A stretch of DNA of 64,000 nucleotides from CAVPTL01 sp963708725. GTDB taxonomy: Bacteria > Actinomycetota > Thermoleophilia > Gaiellales > JAICJC01. The stretch spans positions 62,001-126,000 of the forward strand of contig CAVPTL010000018.1 in assembly GCA_963708725.1 (NCBI GenBank), read 5' to 3'. The notes below the pieces were generated by a model that saw only the letters and a program-made list of their open reading frames with translations, was not told the origin of the DNA and did no database searches. Both the position numbers and the translations under genes were made by a program. Of the stretch, positions 14,085-21,950 are shown piece after piece (the first letter of the stretch is position 1; every line of letters starts with the position of its first letter).

Positions 14085-17000
14085 CATCCGCCGCGACAGC
14101 ACCCGCGACTCGCCGTCGCCTGCCATGCTGACGCCGTAGAGGACGTCGGCGACCTCCATCGTGCGCCGCTGGTGGGTGATCACGATGAACTGGGCTCGAG
14201 ACTGGTAGGCGCGCAGCAACGACAGGAACCGCTCGATGTTGGCGTCATCGAGCGCGGCCTCGACCTCGTCCAGGACGTAGAACGGCGAGGGCTTGGTCAG
14301 CATCAGCGAAAACTGGAAGGCAATCGCGGTCAGCGACTTCTCGCCGCCCGAGAGCAGTGACAGTGACTCGATCCGCTTCCCCGCCGGACGCACCTCGAGC
14401 TCGATCCCCGGCTCGGGCCGTTCGCCTGGCAGTGACTCCTCGGCCTCGTCGCTCGACGACTCCTCGCCCTCCCCGACCGGCGCTGCCTTTGCGGGGGCCT
14501 CGACCACGTCGTCGGTCAGCCGCAACCGGCCGCTGCCTCCGGGAAAGAGCGTCCCGATCGTGTCGGCAAAGTGCTTGGCGACCTGGGTGAACGTCTCGTC
14601 GAACCTGGCGTCGATGGTCTGGGTCAACTCGCGCACCAGGCCGCGCAGCTCCTTGAGCGATCGCTCCAGGTCGTCACATTGCGTCGACAGCTCGTCCACC
14701 CTGACCTTCTCCGCCTCGTACTCTTCGGCGGCCAGCGGGTTGACCGCGCCCAGGCTCTCACGTCGGCGCTCGAGCCGCTCGAGCCGCGCGGCCAGGGCGG
14801 CGCTCTCGTCGGGCTGGAGCGGCTGCTCCAACTCGGGCAGCTCCAGCTCATGGGACGCTGCGATCTCGGCCCGTCGCCGGTCGAGTTCGGTCACGCGCTC
14901 GGCCGATCGACCGAGCGCCACCTCGATCTCGGTGGCGGCCGCGGTCGCCGTCCGGGCCGCCGCCTGCTCGGTAGCTTCGAGCTCGGCGCAGGCCTGCAGC
15001 TCGGATGAAAGCTCCGACGCCCGCTTCTCGATCGACTCGACTCCCGCCCGGGCCGGCGTCCGTAGCTGGTTCGCAGTCTCGGCGGCTCGGGTGAGTTGGG
15101 CAGCGATCGCCTCGACCTGGGGCGCCAAACGCTCGGCCAGCTGTGCAAGCTGAGACGCCTGTTGGGCCGACGCCGACGCCTCCGCGGCCGCCACTCGCAA
15201 CCGGTCGAACTCCGCCTGGCTGCGCGACCGGCGCTCGCTCAAGCCGGCCACCTGGGCCGCGATCCGAGCGGTCTGCTCGGCCAGCTCACGGCGCCGCCGC
15301 TCAAGACTCGAATGCTGCTCCTCGGCCGCCGTCGCCGCCGCCCGCCGCTCGGATTCGAGCGCCTCGTGGGCCTCGAGGGCCGCGGTCAGTTCGGCCACCC
15401 GGGCGCGCTCGATCTCGAGATCGCGCTCGGCCAGGTCCCGGGCCGCATCCGACCGGGCAAGCTCGTCGACCAGCTGCTCGCGCCGGAGCCCCAGCTGGCG
15501 GGCCTGCTCGCGACGGGCGGTATCGGCGCTGCGGGCCTTGTCCTGCGCCTCGCGTGCCGCGGCGGCGGTGGCCGTCGCGGTGGCGGCTTCGGTCGCTGCC
15601 TGATCGGCGGTCTTGGTGGCCGCGGTCACCGCGATCGCGAGTTCGTCGAGCTCGACCTGGGTGCGGTCACGCTCGGCGCGGGCGCTGAGCCACGCCGCCT
15701 CACCCGCGTCGGCGGCCCGCCACAGCTCACCGCGATCCGCGTCGATGCCCTCGCCATCGACGGTGACGGCCAGCCCCGAACGCACCTTGGAAAGGTCATC
15801 GACGAGCCACACATCACCGATCAACCGCGCGACCGCCGGATCGGTGACCTTGACCACATCGAGCAGTGGACGGGCGCCGCCGACCGGAGGCTTCCCGGCA
15901 GCCGAGGAAGGCACGTCGGCAAGGATCACGGCAAGCTCGCCCTCGGCGCCATGGAGCAGATCCAGCGCATCGCCGATCTGCTTGGCCACCACCGCGCCGG
16001 CCCGCCATCCCAGGGCGGCTGCCACGGCGCGCTCGTATCCCGCCTGAGCCTCGATCCCCGCCACGACCAGCGTGGCGCCCGCGGCCTGGAGTGAGCGCGC
16101 TGCCGGTGGCAGTCCCTCGCCGCGCTCGAGCGCACGTTCCAGGCCCGCCAGCCGGGTTGCGGCCAGCTCACCGCGATGGGTGAGCTCATGCAGCGCGGTG
16201 CGGGCTGAGCGGTCGGCCTCGGCAGCGGTCGCTTCGGCCTCGGTCGCCGCGGCGGCAACCTCGAGCGCGGTCGCGAGTTCGGAGGCGGCAGCGACACCCA
16301 GCTCAGCCGCCCCATCGGCCTGGGTGTTTGCGCCTTCGAGCTCGGCCGCTGTGGCCGTGGCCCGGTCGCTGAGCGACTGTAGCTGCTTGGTGTGGGCGGC
16401 CAGGCGAGCCGCGGACTGCTCCGCCTCACGCCGGGTCGTGGAGACCTGCCCTTGCGCGTCGGCCATCGCCCGGCGAGCGTCGAGGGCTGCCGTCAACGCC
16501 GCCTCTGTCTGAGCGGTTGCGACCCGCTCACCCTCCACGTCCCCAACACCGAGCTTCTCGATCTCGGCCGCAGCCTGCTGGGCTGACTTCCCGGCCTCGA
16601 CCGACTCGGCCGACCACCGCTTTGCGTCTGCGGCGAGCCGCTCGGCCGCCGCCAACCGACGGCCGCGGGCTCGCTCGAGCGCGGCTGAGCCCTGTGCGAT
16701 GCGGCCGGTCTGTAGCCCCAGCCGCTCGCGGGCGGTCTCGAAGGCGTAGAAGGTGTGTGCGGCCCGCTCCTGAGCCGCGGCCAGACCGGTGAGCTCGGTC
16801 TCGGCCTGCGCCCGACGTGCGGCCAGCGCCGTGAGCTTCTTCTCGACGGCTGCATGCACCTCGGCCGCCGACGCCCGGCGGGCATCCAACCCGGCGCTGG
16901 AACTCCGCTCGACCAGCATCTCGGAGGACAGCAGGGTTACCCGGCCCACCGCGATCTCGCCGCCCAACTTGGCCGCACGCTCAGCGGCGGTCGCTTGCAT

Positions 17001-17618
17001 CGAAAGCGGGCGCAGCCGGGCTTTGACCTCGCGCTCGAGGTCACGCGCTCGCTCAAGCTCCACCGCGACCCGCACCATTTTGGCTTCGGCTCGGCTCCGG
17101 CGGCGCTGGTACTTGCCAAGGCCCGCGGCCTCCTCCACAAACCGTCGCCGCTCGTGCGGCTTGGAGAGAAGGATCTCTTCCACCTTGCCCTGCCCGATAA
17201 CCGAGTGCATCTCGCGTCCCAGTCCGGTATCGGCCAGGAGTTCGAGCAGGTCGAGCCGGCGCACCCGAGCCCGGTTGATGAAGTATTCGCCCTCGCGCTC
17301 GCGATGCAGGCGGCGCATGACCGACACCTCGTCGAACTCGAGCGGCAGCGTGCCGCACGAGTTGTCGAGCACGAGTTCGACCTCGCACACACCCGCCGGC
17401 GGCCGCGCGTCCGACCCCGAAAACAGCACGTCCTGCCCCAGTGGGGCTCGCAGCTGGGCCGGCGCCTGAGTCGCCATCGCCCACTGGAGGGCGTCGGCGA
17501 TATTCGACTTACCGCTGCCGTTGGGACCGACGATCACGGCGATGCCCTCGTGAAACTGGAGCTCAACGCTCCCCGGGAACGACTTGAATCCTCGAATGCG
17601 GATGTTTTTCAGATACAT
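14046..17618 (-). CDS. smc: Chromosome partition protein SMC
   Basis: A 1190-residue SMC. The N-terminal ATPase half has VGPNGSGKSNIADALQWAM (29-47); two long coiled coils flank a hinge at about 510-660 (AARSLQAAGATLVVAG to VTVDGEGIDADRG). The C-terminal half has the LLSGGEKSLTAIAFQFSLML signature and Walker B FYVLDEVEAALDD. An acidic insert (EGEESSSDEAEESLPGE) interrupts the C-terminal head. With ScpA and ScpB, encoded near 59-60 kb, it forms bacterial condensin. It follows rnc by 6 bp, an order common in actinobacteria, and ends overlapping the convergent Ldh2-type gene. Confidence 0.97.
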   Translation of the reverse strand: MYLKNIRIRGFKSFPGSVELQFHEGIAVIVGPNGSGKSNIADALQWAMATQAPAQLRAPLGQDVLFSGSDARPPAGVCEVELVLDNSCGTLPLEFDEVSVMRRLHREREGEYFINRARVRRLDLLELLADTGLGREMHSVIGQGKVEEILLSKPHERRRFVEEAAGLGKYQRRRSRAEAKMVRVAVELERARDLEREVKARLRPLSMQATAAERAAKLGGEIAVGRVTLLSSEMLVERSSSAGLDARRASAAEVHAAVEKKLTALAARRAQAETELTGLAAAQERAAHTFYAFETARERLGLQTGRIAQGSAALERARGRRLAAAERLAADAKRWSAESVEAGKSAQQAAAEIEKLGVGDVEGERVATAQTEAALTAALDARRAMADAQGQVSTTRREAEQSAARLAAHTKQLQSLSDRATATAAELEGANTQADGAAELGVAAASELATALEVAAAATEAEATAAEADRSARTALHELTHRGELAATRLAGLERALERGEGLPPAARSLQAAGATLVVAGIEAQAGYERAVAAALGWRAGAVVAKQIGDALDLLHGAEGELAVILADVPSSAAGKPPVGGARPLLDVVKVTDPAVARLIGDVWLVDDLSKVRSGLAVTVDGEGIDADRGELWRAADAGEAAWLSARAERDRTQVELDELAIAVTAATKTADQAATEAATATATAAAAREAQDKARSADTARREQARQLGLRREQLVDELARSDAARDLAERDLEIERARVAELTAALEAHEALESERRAAATAAEEQHSSLERRRRELAEQTARIAAQVAGLSERRSRSQAEFDRLRVAAAEASASAQQASQLAQLAERLAPQVEAIAAQLTRAAETANQLRTPARAGVESIEKRASELSSELQACAELEATEQAAARTATAAATEIEVALGRSAERVTELDRRRAEIAASHELELPELEQPLQPDESAALAARLERLERRRESLGAVNPLAAEEYEAEKVRVDELSTQCDDLERSLKELRGLVRELTQTIDARFDETFTQVAKHFADTIGTLFPGGSGRLRLTDDVVEAPAKAAPVGEGEESSSDEAEESLPGERPEPGIELEVRPAGKRIESLSLLSGGEKSLTAIAFQFSLMLTKPSPFYVLDEVEAALDDANIERFLSLLRAYQSRAQFIVITHQRRTMEVADVLYGVSMAGDGESRVLSRRMSDSLEPAPEIVG

Positions 17619-17624
17619 CTCGGC

Positions 17625-18242
17625 TCAGACCTGATCGATGTTTGCCAGCGCCTCGCGGGCCGCTGCCTGCTCGGAGGCCTTCTTGCTCGGCCCCGAACCC
17701 CGCCCGAGCTCGACATCTCCCAACATCGCCACTGTCGTGAACAGGCGCTGGTGAGGAGGCCCCGAGGTATCGGTCAAGGCATACGTTACAGATGCCCCCC
17801 GACGTGCAAGTTGTTCCTGGAGCACCGTCTTGTGGTCCACGTGGCGTTGCAGCACGTAATCGACGCGGTCGGCGAACAGGGCGACAACGGCCTCGGCGGT
17901 CGCGTCGAAGCCGCTGTTGAGAAAGACCGCGCCGATGACGGCCTCGACCGTGGCGGCCACGACACTCTGTGACCGGATCAGGGCGTCGATCTCTTCGGCG
18001 CCGACCCGCTCGCCCTCGCGCGCCAGATCGACGTCGAGCCCGGCCGCGCGCGCGACCACGGCACAACTGGTACGCGACACCACCTGGGCGCGCACCTTCG
18101 CCAGGTCGCCCTCAGATCGATCCGGGAAGCGCCGGTACAGGTGGTCTGCGATCGCGAGCCCCAGGACGCTATCGCCCAGGAACTCGAGCCGTTCGTACGA
18201 CGTCTCTCGCCGCTCCACCCACGACGCGTGGGTGAACGCCAC
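17625..18242 (-). CDS. rnc: Ribonuclease III
   Basis: RNase III, which cuts double-stranded RNA such as rRNA precursors. SYERLEFLGDSVLGLAIADH is the catalytic signature, AATVEAVIGAVFLNSGF the second acidic region, and a C-terminal dsRNA-binding domain (KTVLQEQLARRGASVTYALT to SEQAAAREALANI) is complete. The GTG at 18240-18242 gives 205 residues and starts at AFTHASW. Most homologues have some 10-15 residues before this. The same frame upstream reads IRALIDALPEEARRV, which looks like that missing helix, but offers no ATG, GTG or TTG. GAAGAGG 8 nt before the GTG is a plausible ribosome binding site. Confidence 0.9.
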   Translation of the reverse strand: MAFTHASWVERRETSYERLEFLGDSVLGLAIADHLYRRFPDRSEGDLAKVRAQVVSRTSCAVVARAAGLDVDLAREGERVGAEEIDALIRSQSVVAATVEAVIGAVFLNSGFDATAEAVVALFADRVDYVLQRHVDHKTVLQEQLARRGASVTYALTDTSGPPHQRLFTTVAMLGDVELGRGSGPSKKASEQAAAREALANIDQV

Positions 18243-18300
18243 GCGTCGTGCCTCTTCGGGAAGCGCGTCGATCAGAGCCCTGATCGGCGCCCCCGAGCTG

Positions 18301-18546
18301 TCAGCTGTGGCTGGTGACGTAGTCGACGGCCTGCCCGACGGTGCCGATCTTCTGCGCGTCTTCGTCCGAGATCTTCAAACCGAACTGATCCTCGAGCTCC
18401 ATGATGAGCTCCACCAGATCGAGGGAATCTGCGTCCAGGTCGCCCTGGAACGACGCGTCCTCGGTCACCTGTTCTTCGTCGACGCCGAGCTGTTCGACCA
18501 GGATTGCCCTGACCCGCTCGAGCGCCTCCTCACGATTCATCGTCAC
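18301..18546 (-). CDS. acpP: Acyl carrier protein
   Basis: An 81-residue ACP. DLDADSLDLVELIMELEDQF carries the DSL serine that receives 4'-phosphopantetheine, and acidic helix II is intact. It overlaps plsX by 4 bp (GTGA/ATGA type) and sits upstream of rnc. It supplies acyl groups to fatty acid synthesis and to PlsX next to it. Confidence 0.97.
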   Translation of the reverse strand: MTMNREEALERVRAILVEQLGVDEEQVTEDASFQGDLDADSLDLVELIMELEDQFGLKISDEDAQKIGTVGQAVDYVTSHS

Positions 18547-19619
18547 GCTTCTCCAATCTCAGGGGCAGCTGAGTGCGGGACTGTATGTGCCGCGGCGGAC
18601 GTCTGCAACTCAGTTCTGCTCGCAGAGTTGCCCTCGCCCTCCGCCAAGCGGGCCGTCAAGCCCGCCACAACGCCTGCGGCAACACCCTTGGCGGTGTAGG
18701 TGATGGCATTTCGAATCGCGGTCGAATTCGAGTTTCCATGGGCGATCGAGACCACTCCACGCACACCCAGCAGGTAGGCGCCGCCATAGTTTTCCGGGTC
18801 GGTTTTGGTGCGGATCGCGCGTACCGCCGGCCGCAGCAGCAAGCCGCCGATCTTGGCCCGAAGGCTGGTATCGGCGGCCGCGCGCAGCTGTGTGAACAGC
18901 GCCACTCCGGCGCCCTCGAGCCCCTTCAGCAACACGTTTCCGGCGAATCCGTCGGCGACCACGACCTGGAACTCGCCGGTCAGCACGTCGCGGCCCTCGC
19001 AGTTGCCGCCGAAGTTGAGCTCAGACGCCGCCAGCAGCGCGTGGGCCTCGAGCGTGATCGCGGTGCCCTTGGAGGCCTCTTCGCCAATCGACAGCAGCCC
19101 GACCCGGGGGCTTTCGATCCCCAGCACATCGCGGGCGAACTCCGAGCCCATGATCCCGTACTTCTCCAGATGCTCGGGCTTCGCCTCGGGGTTCGCGCCG
19201 CAGTCGATCAGAAGGCACGGGTGATTCATGGCCGGCAGGGGCACGGCAATACCCGGCCGGGCGACACCCTTGATGCGACCGAGGTGGATCAGCGCGGCCG
19301 CCATCACCGCCCCGGTCGGCCCGGCGGATACCACACCCTGCGCGCGGCCCTCACGCACCTCTCGACACGCCACCACGAGCGACGAGCGATCCTTGGCGCG
19401 CACCGCGGCCGCCGGCTCGTCGTGGGCGTCGATCACGTCGGGGGCGTCCACGATCTCGATGCCGGCCACCTCGCCACCCAGCTCGGCCCGCAACTGATCC
19501 GCGGGTCCGCACATGCGCACGTGCACGCCCATCGCCGCCGCCAGAACGGCACCGGCCACGGTCGGCGACGGTGCGCTGTCGCCGCCCATCGCGTCGAGCG
19601 CGATGGTGACGTCAGTCAT
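18543..19619 (-). CDS. plsX: Phosphate acyltransferase PlsX
   Basis: A 358-residue PlsX, which converts acyl-ACP to acyl-phosphate for phospholipid synthesis. VTIALDAMGGDSAPSPTVAG opens the protein, followed by SAGPTGAVMAAALIHLGRI, LLIDCGANPEAKPEHL, YGIMGSEFARDVLGIE, VGLLSIGEEASKG and GNVLLKGLEGAG. The C-terminal 40 residues are a variable tail. It is coupled to acpP by overlap and follows rpmF by 24 bp, the usual rpmF-plsX-acpP order. Confidence 0.95.
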   Translation of the reverse strand: MTDVTIALDAMGGDSAPSPTVAGAVLAAAMGVHVRMCGPADQLRAELGGEVAGIEIVDAPDVIDAHDEPAAAVRAKDRSSLVVACREVREGRAQGVVSAGPTGAVMAAALIHLGRIKGVARPGIAVPLPAMNHPCLLIDCGANPEAKPEHLEKYGIMGSEFARDVLGIESPRVGLLSIGEEASKGTAITLEAHALLAASELNFGGNCEGRDVLTGEFQVVVADGFAGNVLLKGLEGAGVALFTQLRAAADTSLRAKIGGLLLRPAVRAIRTKTDPENYGGAYLLGVRGVVSIAHGNSNSTAIRNAITYTAKGVAAGVVAGLTARLAEGEGNSASRTELQTSAAAHTVPHSAAPEIGEA

Positions 19620-19643
19620 CGAGAACTCACCCCGCGCCCCGTG

Positions 19644-19832
19644 TTAGGGCGCAACCTCACGCAGCGGAGTTACCTCGCGACCGCGATACTGACCGCAGTT
19701 CGGGCAGGCGTGGTGAGGGCGCAACGTGTGATGGCACTGCGGGCACTCCGACATGCTGGGTACCGAAATCGCGGTGTTCGCACGGCGCCTGTCGCGGCGA
19801 GCCTTGGAGGTCTTTTTCTTGGGGACGGCCAT
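19644..19832 (-). CDS. rpmF: 50S ribosomal protein L32
   Basis: A 62-residue L32: AVPKKKTSKARRDRRRA at the N-terminus and a zinc ribbon with CPQC and CPNC pairs, so this is the zinc-binding (C+) form. It starts at the ATG 19830-19832, 22 bp after yceD. Position between yceD and plsX is nearly universal in bacteria. Confidence 0.96.
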   Translation of the reverse strand: MAVPKKKTSKARRDRRRANTAISVPSMSECPQCHHTLRPHHACPNCGQYRGREVTPLREVAP

Positions 19833-19854
19833 GTCAGCGCGGAAGCATACAGGG

Positions 19855-20373
19855 CTACAGGTCGAGCTCGCGGAGCTTCGACCACCGCGAGTCGGAATTG
19901 TCGGCGCCGCAGTCGTGGTCGAGGTCGTCGTCCAGGCGCGCTCCACATGATGGGCACAGCCCTGCGCAGTCGTCGCGGCAGAGGATCTTGGCGGGAACCG
20001 CGAGCACCAACGCGTCGCGAGCCCAGCCGCCGAGGTCGAGCTCGTGGTCGTGCAGGTAGTCACTGACCAGCTCGTCATCCTCCACCGGCTCGCCGTCACG
20101 CTCGTGCTGGTGGTACTCGGTGGCATCGACGGCGACGGTCACCGCGGCGGGCTCGAGACAGCGCTGGCACGGGCCGGTGAGGTCGCAGCTGAACCGCAGA
20201 CGCATGTACATGCCGTCGCTGCTTGGTTGGAGCCGCAGCTGGGCGTCGACCACCGGTTGGTCGGCGACGTACTCGAGGCCGCCCAGCACCACGGGCTCAC
20301 AGTCCACGCGCACGGCAACGTCCCGGGACTCGCCCGGTTCGAGGCGGTAGTGCCGTAGGTCAAGCAGCGTCAT
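19855..20373 (-). CDS. DUF177/YceD family protein
   Basis: A 172-residue YceD protein. The middle has FSCDLTGPCQRCLEPA and the C-terminus CRDDCAGLCPSCGARLDDD, cysteine pairs characteristic of the bacterial family and likely to bind zinc. YceD relatives are linked to 23S rRNA accumulation in bacteria and plants; the exact action is not known. I chose the ATG at 20371-20373, 10 bp after the sepIVA-like stop, because it gives the family start MTLLDLRHYRL. It forms a pair with rpmF. Confidence 0.9.
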   Translation of the reverse strand: MTLLDLRHYRLEPGESRDVAVRVDCEPVVLGGLEYVADQPVVDAQLRLQPSSDGMYMRLRFSCDLTGPCQRCLEPAAVTVAVDATEYHQHERDGEPVEDDELVSDYLHDHELDLGGWARDALVLAVPAKILCRDDCAGLCPSCGARLDDDLDHDCGADNSDSRWSKLRELDL

Positions 20374-20383
20374 GGTCCCCCTG

Positions 20384-20881
20384 TTACTGGGTATGGCTGA
20401 GATCAAACCCGGCGGTCGCGGGATCGGTGTTGTCGTCACCGCGTCCCGATAGCTGTTCGCGCCCGCGCTGCACGGCGGACAGGAACTTGGTCAGGTTGGT
20501 CTCCATGTTCTCGAGAATCGAATCGGCGTAGTCGTCGGCACCGAGGCGCATCTCGCGCGCCTTGCGGCGGGCGTCGGCCAGCACGTCCTCGGCCTGGCGC
20601 TCGGCGAGCTTGACGACCTCCTGCTGGGATGCCTCGCGGGCGGCGTGGTCGCGCGCCTCACCGATCATCCGCTCAGCCTCGCGCTTGGCCTCGGCGAGCA
20701 TCTCCTGACGCTCCTTCACAATCCAGCGCGCCTGCTTGATCTCCTCGGGGATGGTCGCCCGCATGTGCGAGATGATGTCCTCGATCTCGTCGCGGTCGAG
20801 CCGAACCTGGTTGCTCATAGGGACGCCCCGCGCGTTGAGCACGAGCTCATCCAGCTTGTCGATCAGTACCAGAACGTCCAC
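20384..20881 (-). CDS. DivIVA/SepIVA-like coiled-coil protein
   Basis: A 165-residue protein dominated by one coiled coil from about 35 to 130, rich in charged heptads (QARWIVKERQEMLAEAKREA, VKLAERQAEDVLADARRKA). The N-terminus MDVLVLIDKLDELVLNARG resembles the membrane-targeting start of DivIVA-like proteins. Position between coaD and yceD matches mycobacterial SepIVA, a septation protein; it is shorter than SepIVA, so orthology is inference. The GTG start has a clear AAGGGAG ribosome binding site about 8 nt upstream, which is unusual for this window. Confidence 0.72.
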   Translation of the reverse strand: MDVLVLIDKLDELVLNARGVPMSNQVRLDRDEIEDIISHMRATIPEEIKQARWIVKERQEMLAEAKREAERMIGEARDHAAREASQQEVVKLAERQAEDVLADARRKAREMRLGADDYADSILENMETNLTKFLSAVQRGREQLSGRGDDNTDPATAGFDLSHTQ

Positions 20882-20902
20882 TTTCCATCTCCCTTGGCTT
20901 TA

Positions 20903-21406
20903 CTACTGAAGCGCGCCCGCGGTGTACATCCGCTCGAGCGTTCGCGCGACCGGTGCGGGCACATAGTCATCTACCGACCCGCCGAAGGACGCGATCTCCC
21001 GCACACCGCGCGACGACAGGAAACTGTACTTCGGCGAAGCCATCAGATACAGCGTTTCGATCTCCTCTGCCAGTCCCCGATTGAGATTGTTCATCTGGAA
21101 CTCCCACTCGAAGTCTGACACGGCGCGCAAGCCTTTCACAATCGCTCGCGCACCCGCAGCCCGCGCAAACTCGACAACCAGGGTGGCAAACCCTTCCACC
21201 TGGACGTTGCCGAGGTCTGCCACGGACTCTCGAATGAAGCCTATCCGCTCGTCCACGGTGAACATTGTGGTTTCCTTGTGGCGGGGCTGGCGGACGACGC
21301 CCACAACGACCGTGTCGAACATCTGGGCCGCTCTCCGGATGATGTCGATGTGACCGACGGTGACCGGGTCGTAGGTGCCGGGACAGACCGCGATGCGCTC
21401 AGACAT
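20903..21406 (-). CDS. coaD: Phosphopantetheine adenylyltransferase
   Basis: A 167-residue CoaD, which adds AMP to 4'-phosphopantetheine in coenzyme A synthesis. AVCPGTYDPVTVGHIDIIRR holds the nucleotidyltransferase HxGH motif in its CoaD form (TVGH), IVKGLRAVSDFEWEFQMNNL is the pantetheine site, and FLSSRGVREIASFGGSV the second ATP motif. The N-terminal ATG region overlaps the rsmD end by 8 bp, the standard rsmD-coaD pair. Confidence 0.97.
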   Translation of the reverse strand: MSERIAVCPGTYDPVTVGHIDIIRRAAQMFDTVVVGVVRQPRHKETTMFTVDERIGFIRESVADLGNVQVEGFATLVVEFARAAGARAIVKGLRAVSDFEWEFQMNNLNRGLAEEIETLYLMASPKYSFLSSRGVREIASFGGSVDDYVPAPVARTLERMYTAGALQ

Positions 21407-21941
21407 GGCAGAGAATCGTCAGTCGGGTGCCGCCATGAACGCGGGTACGGTCGATCGCAAGGCCCGTCAGCGCGGGCGTGTCGGCGGCCGCGCTCTCGAT
21501 CACAACCCGGCCATCGGGAGCCAGGATTTCCGGTATATGCAGGGACATGTGGCGTTGCAACTCGGTCAGCATCGTATAAGGCGGGTCGATGAGCATCAAG
21601 TCGTACGTGCGCTTCGCAGCAACGTCCGAGGTGAAGCGGCGGGTGGCGTCGATGCGCGAGACGGTGCTTCGGTCGCCGTACCCGAGGAGTTCGACGTTGT
21701 GACGGATCGCGGTGATCGCGGCCGGGGAGACGTCGCAGAAGTCGGCCGTCGCCGCCCCCCGTGAGAGCGCTTCGAGCCCCAGTGCCCCGCTACCGGCAAA
21801 CGGGTCGAGCACGCGGTCGCCGGTGACATCGTGAAGCATCGAGTAAAGCGCCTCGCGCACCTTGTCGGCGGTGGGACGGGTGCCGGCGCCGCGCGGCGCC
21901 ACCAGCCGCATGCCCTTCCGGTCTCCTGCAACGATTCGCAT
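21399..21941 (-). CDS. rsmD: 16S rRNA (guanine966-N2)-methyltransferase
   Basis: A 180-residue RsmD. MRIVAGDRKGMRLVAP leads into TRPTADKVREALYSML, the SAM-binding VLDPFAGSGALGLEALSRGA, and the catalytic DPPY in LMLIDPPYTML. It methylates G966 of 16S rRNA. It lies 9 bp after recG and overlaps coaD. Confidence 0.95.
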   Translation of the reverse strand: MRIVAGDRKGMRLVAPRGAGTRPTADKVREALYSMLHDVTGDRVLDPFAGSGALGLEALSRGAATADFCDVSPAAITAIRHNVELLGYGDRSTVSRIDATRRFTSDVAAKRTYDLMLIDPPYTMLTELQRHMSLHIPEILAPDGRVVIESAAADTPALTGLAIDRTRVHGGTRLTILCHV

Positions 21942-21950
21942 CCTCTGGGA

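Noticed and set aside
16755..20066. Long open frames on the plus strand opposite smc, rnc, plsX and rpmF (up to about 500 codons)
   Set aside because: They are rich in Arg, Gly, His and Gln without recognisable motifs and lie antisense to well-conserved genes; G+C-rich codon use creates them by keeping stop codons rare in other frames.
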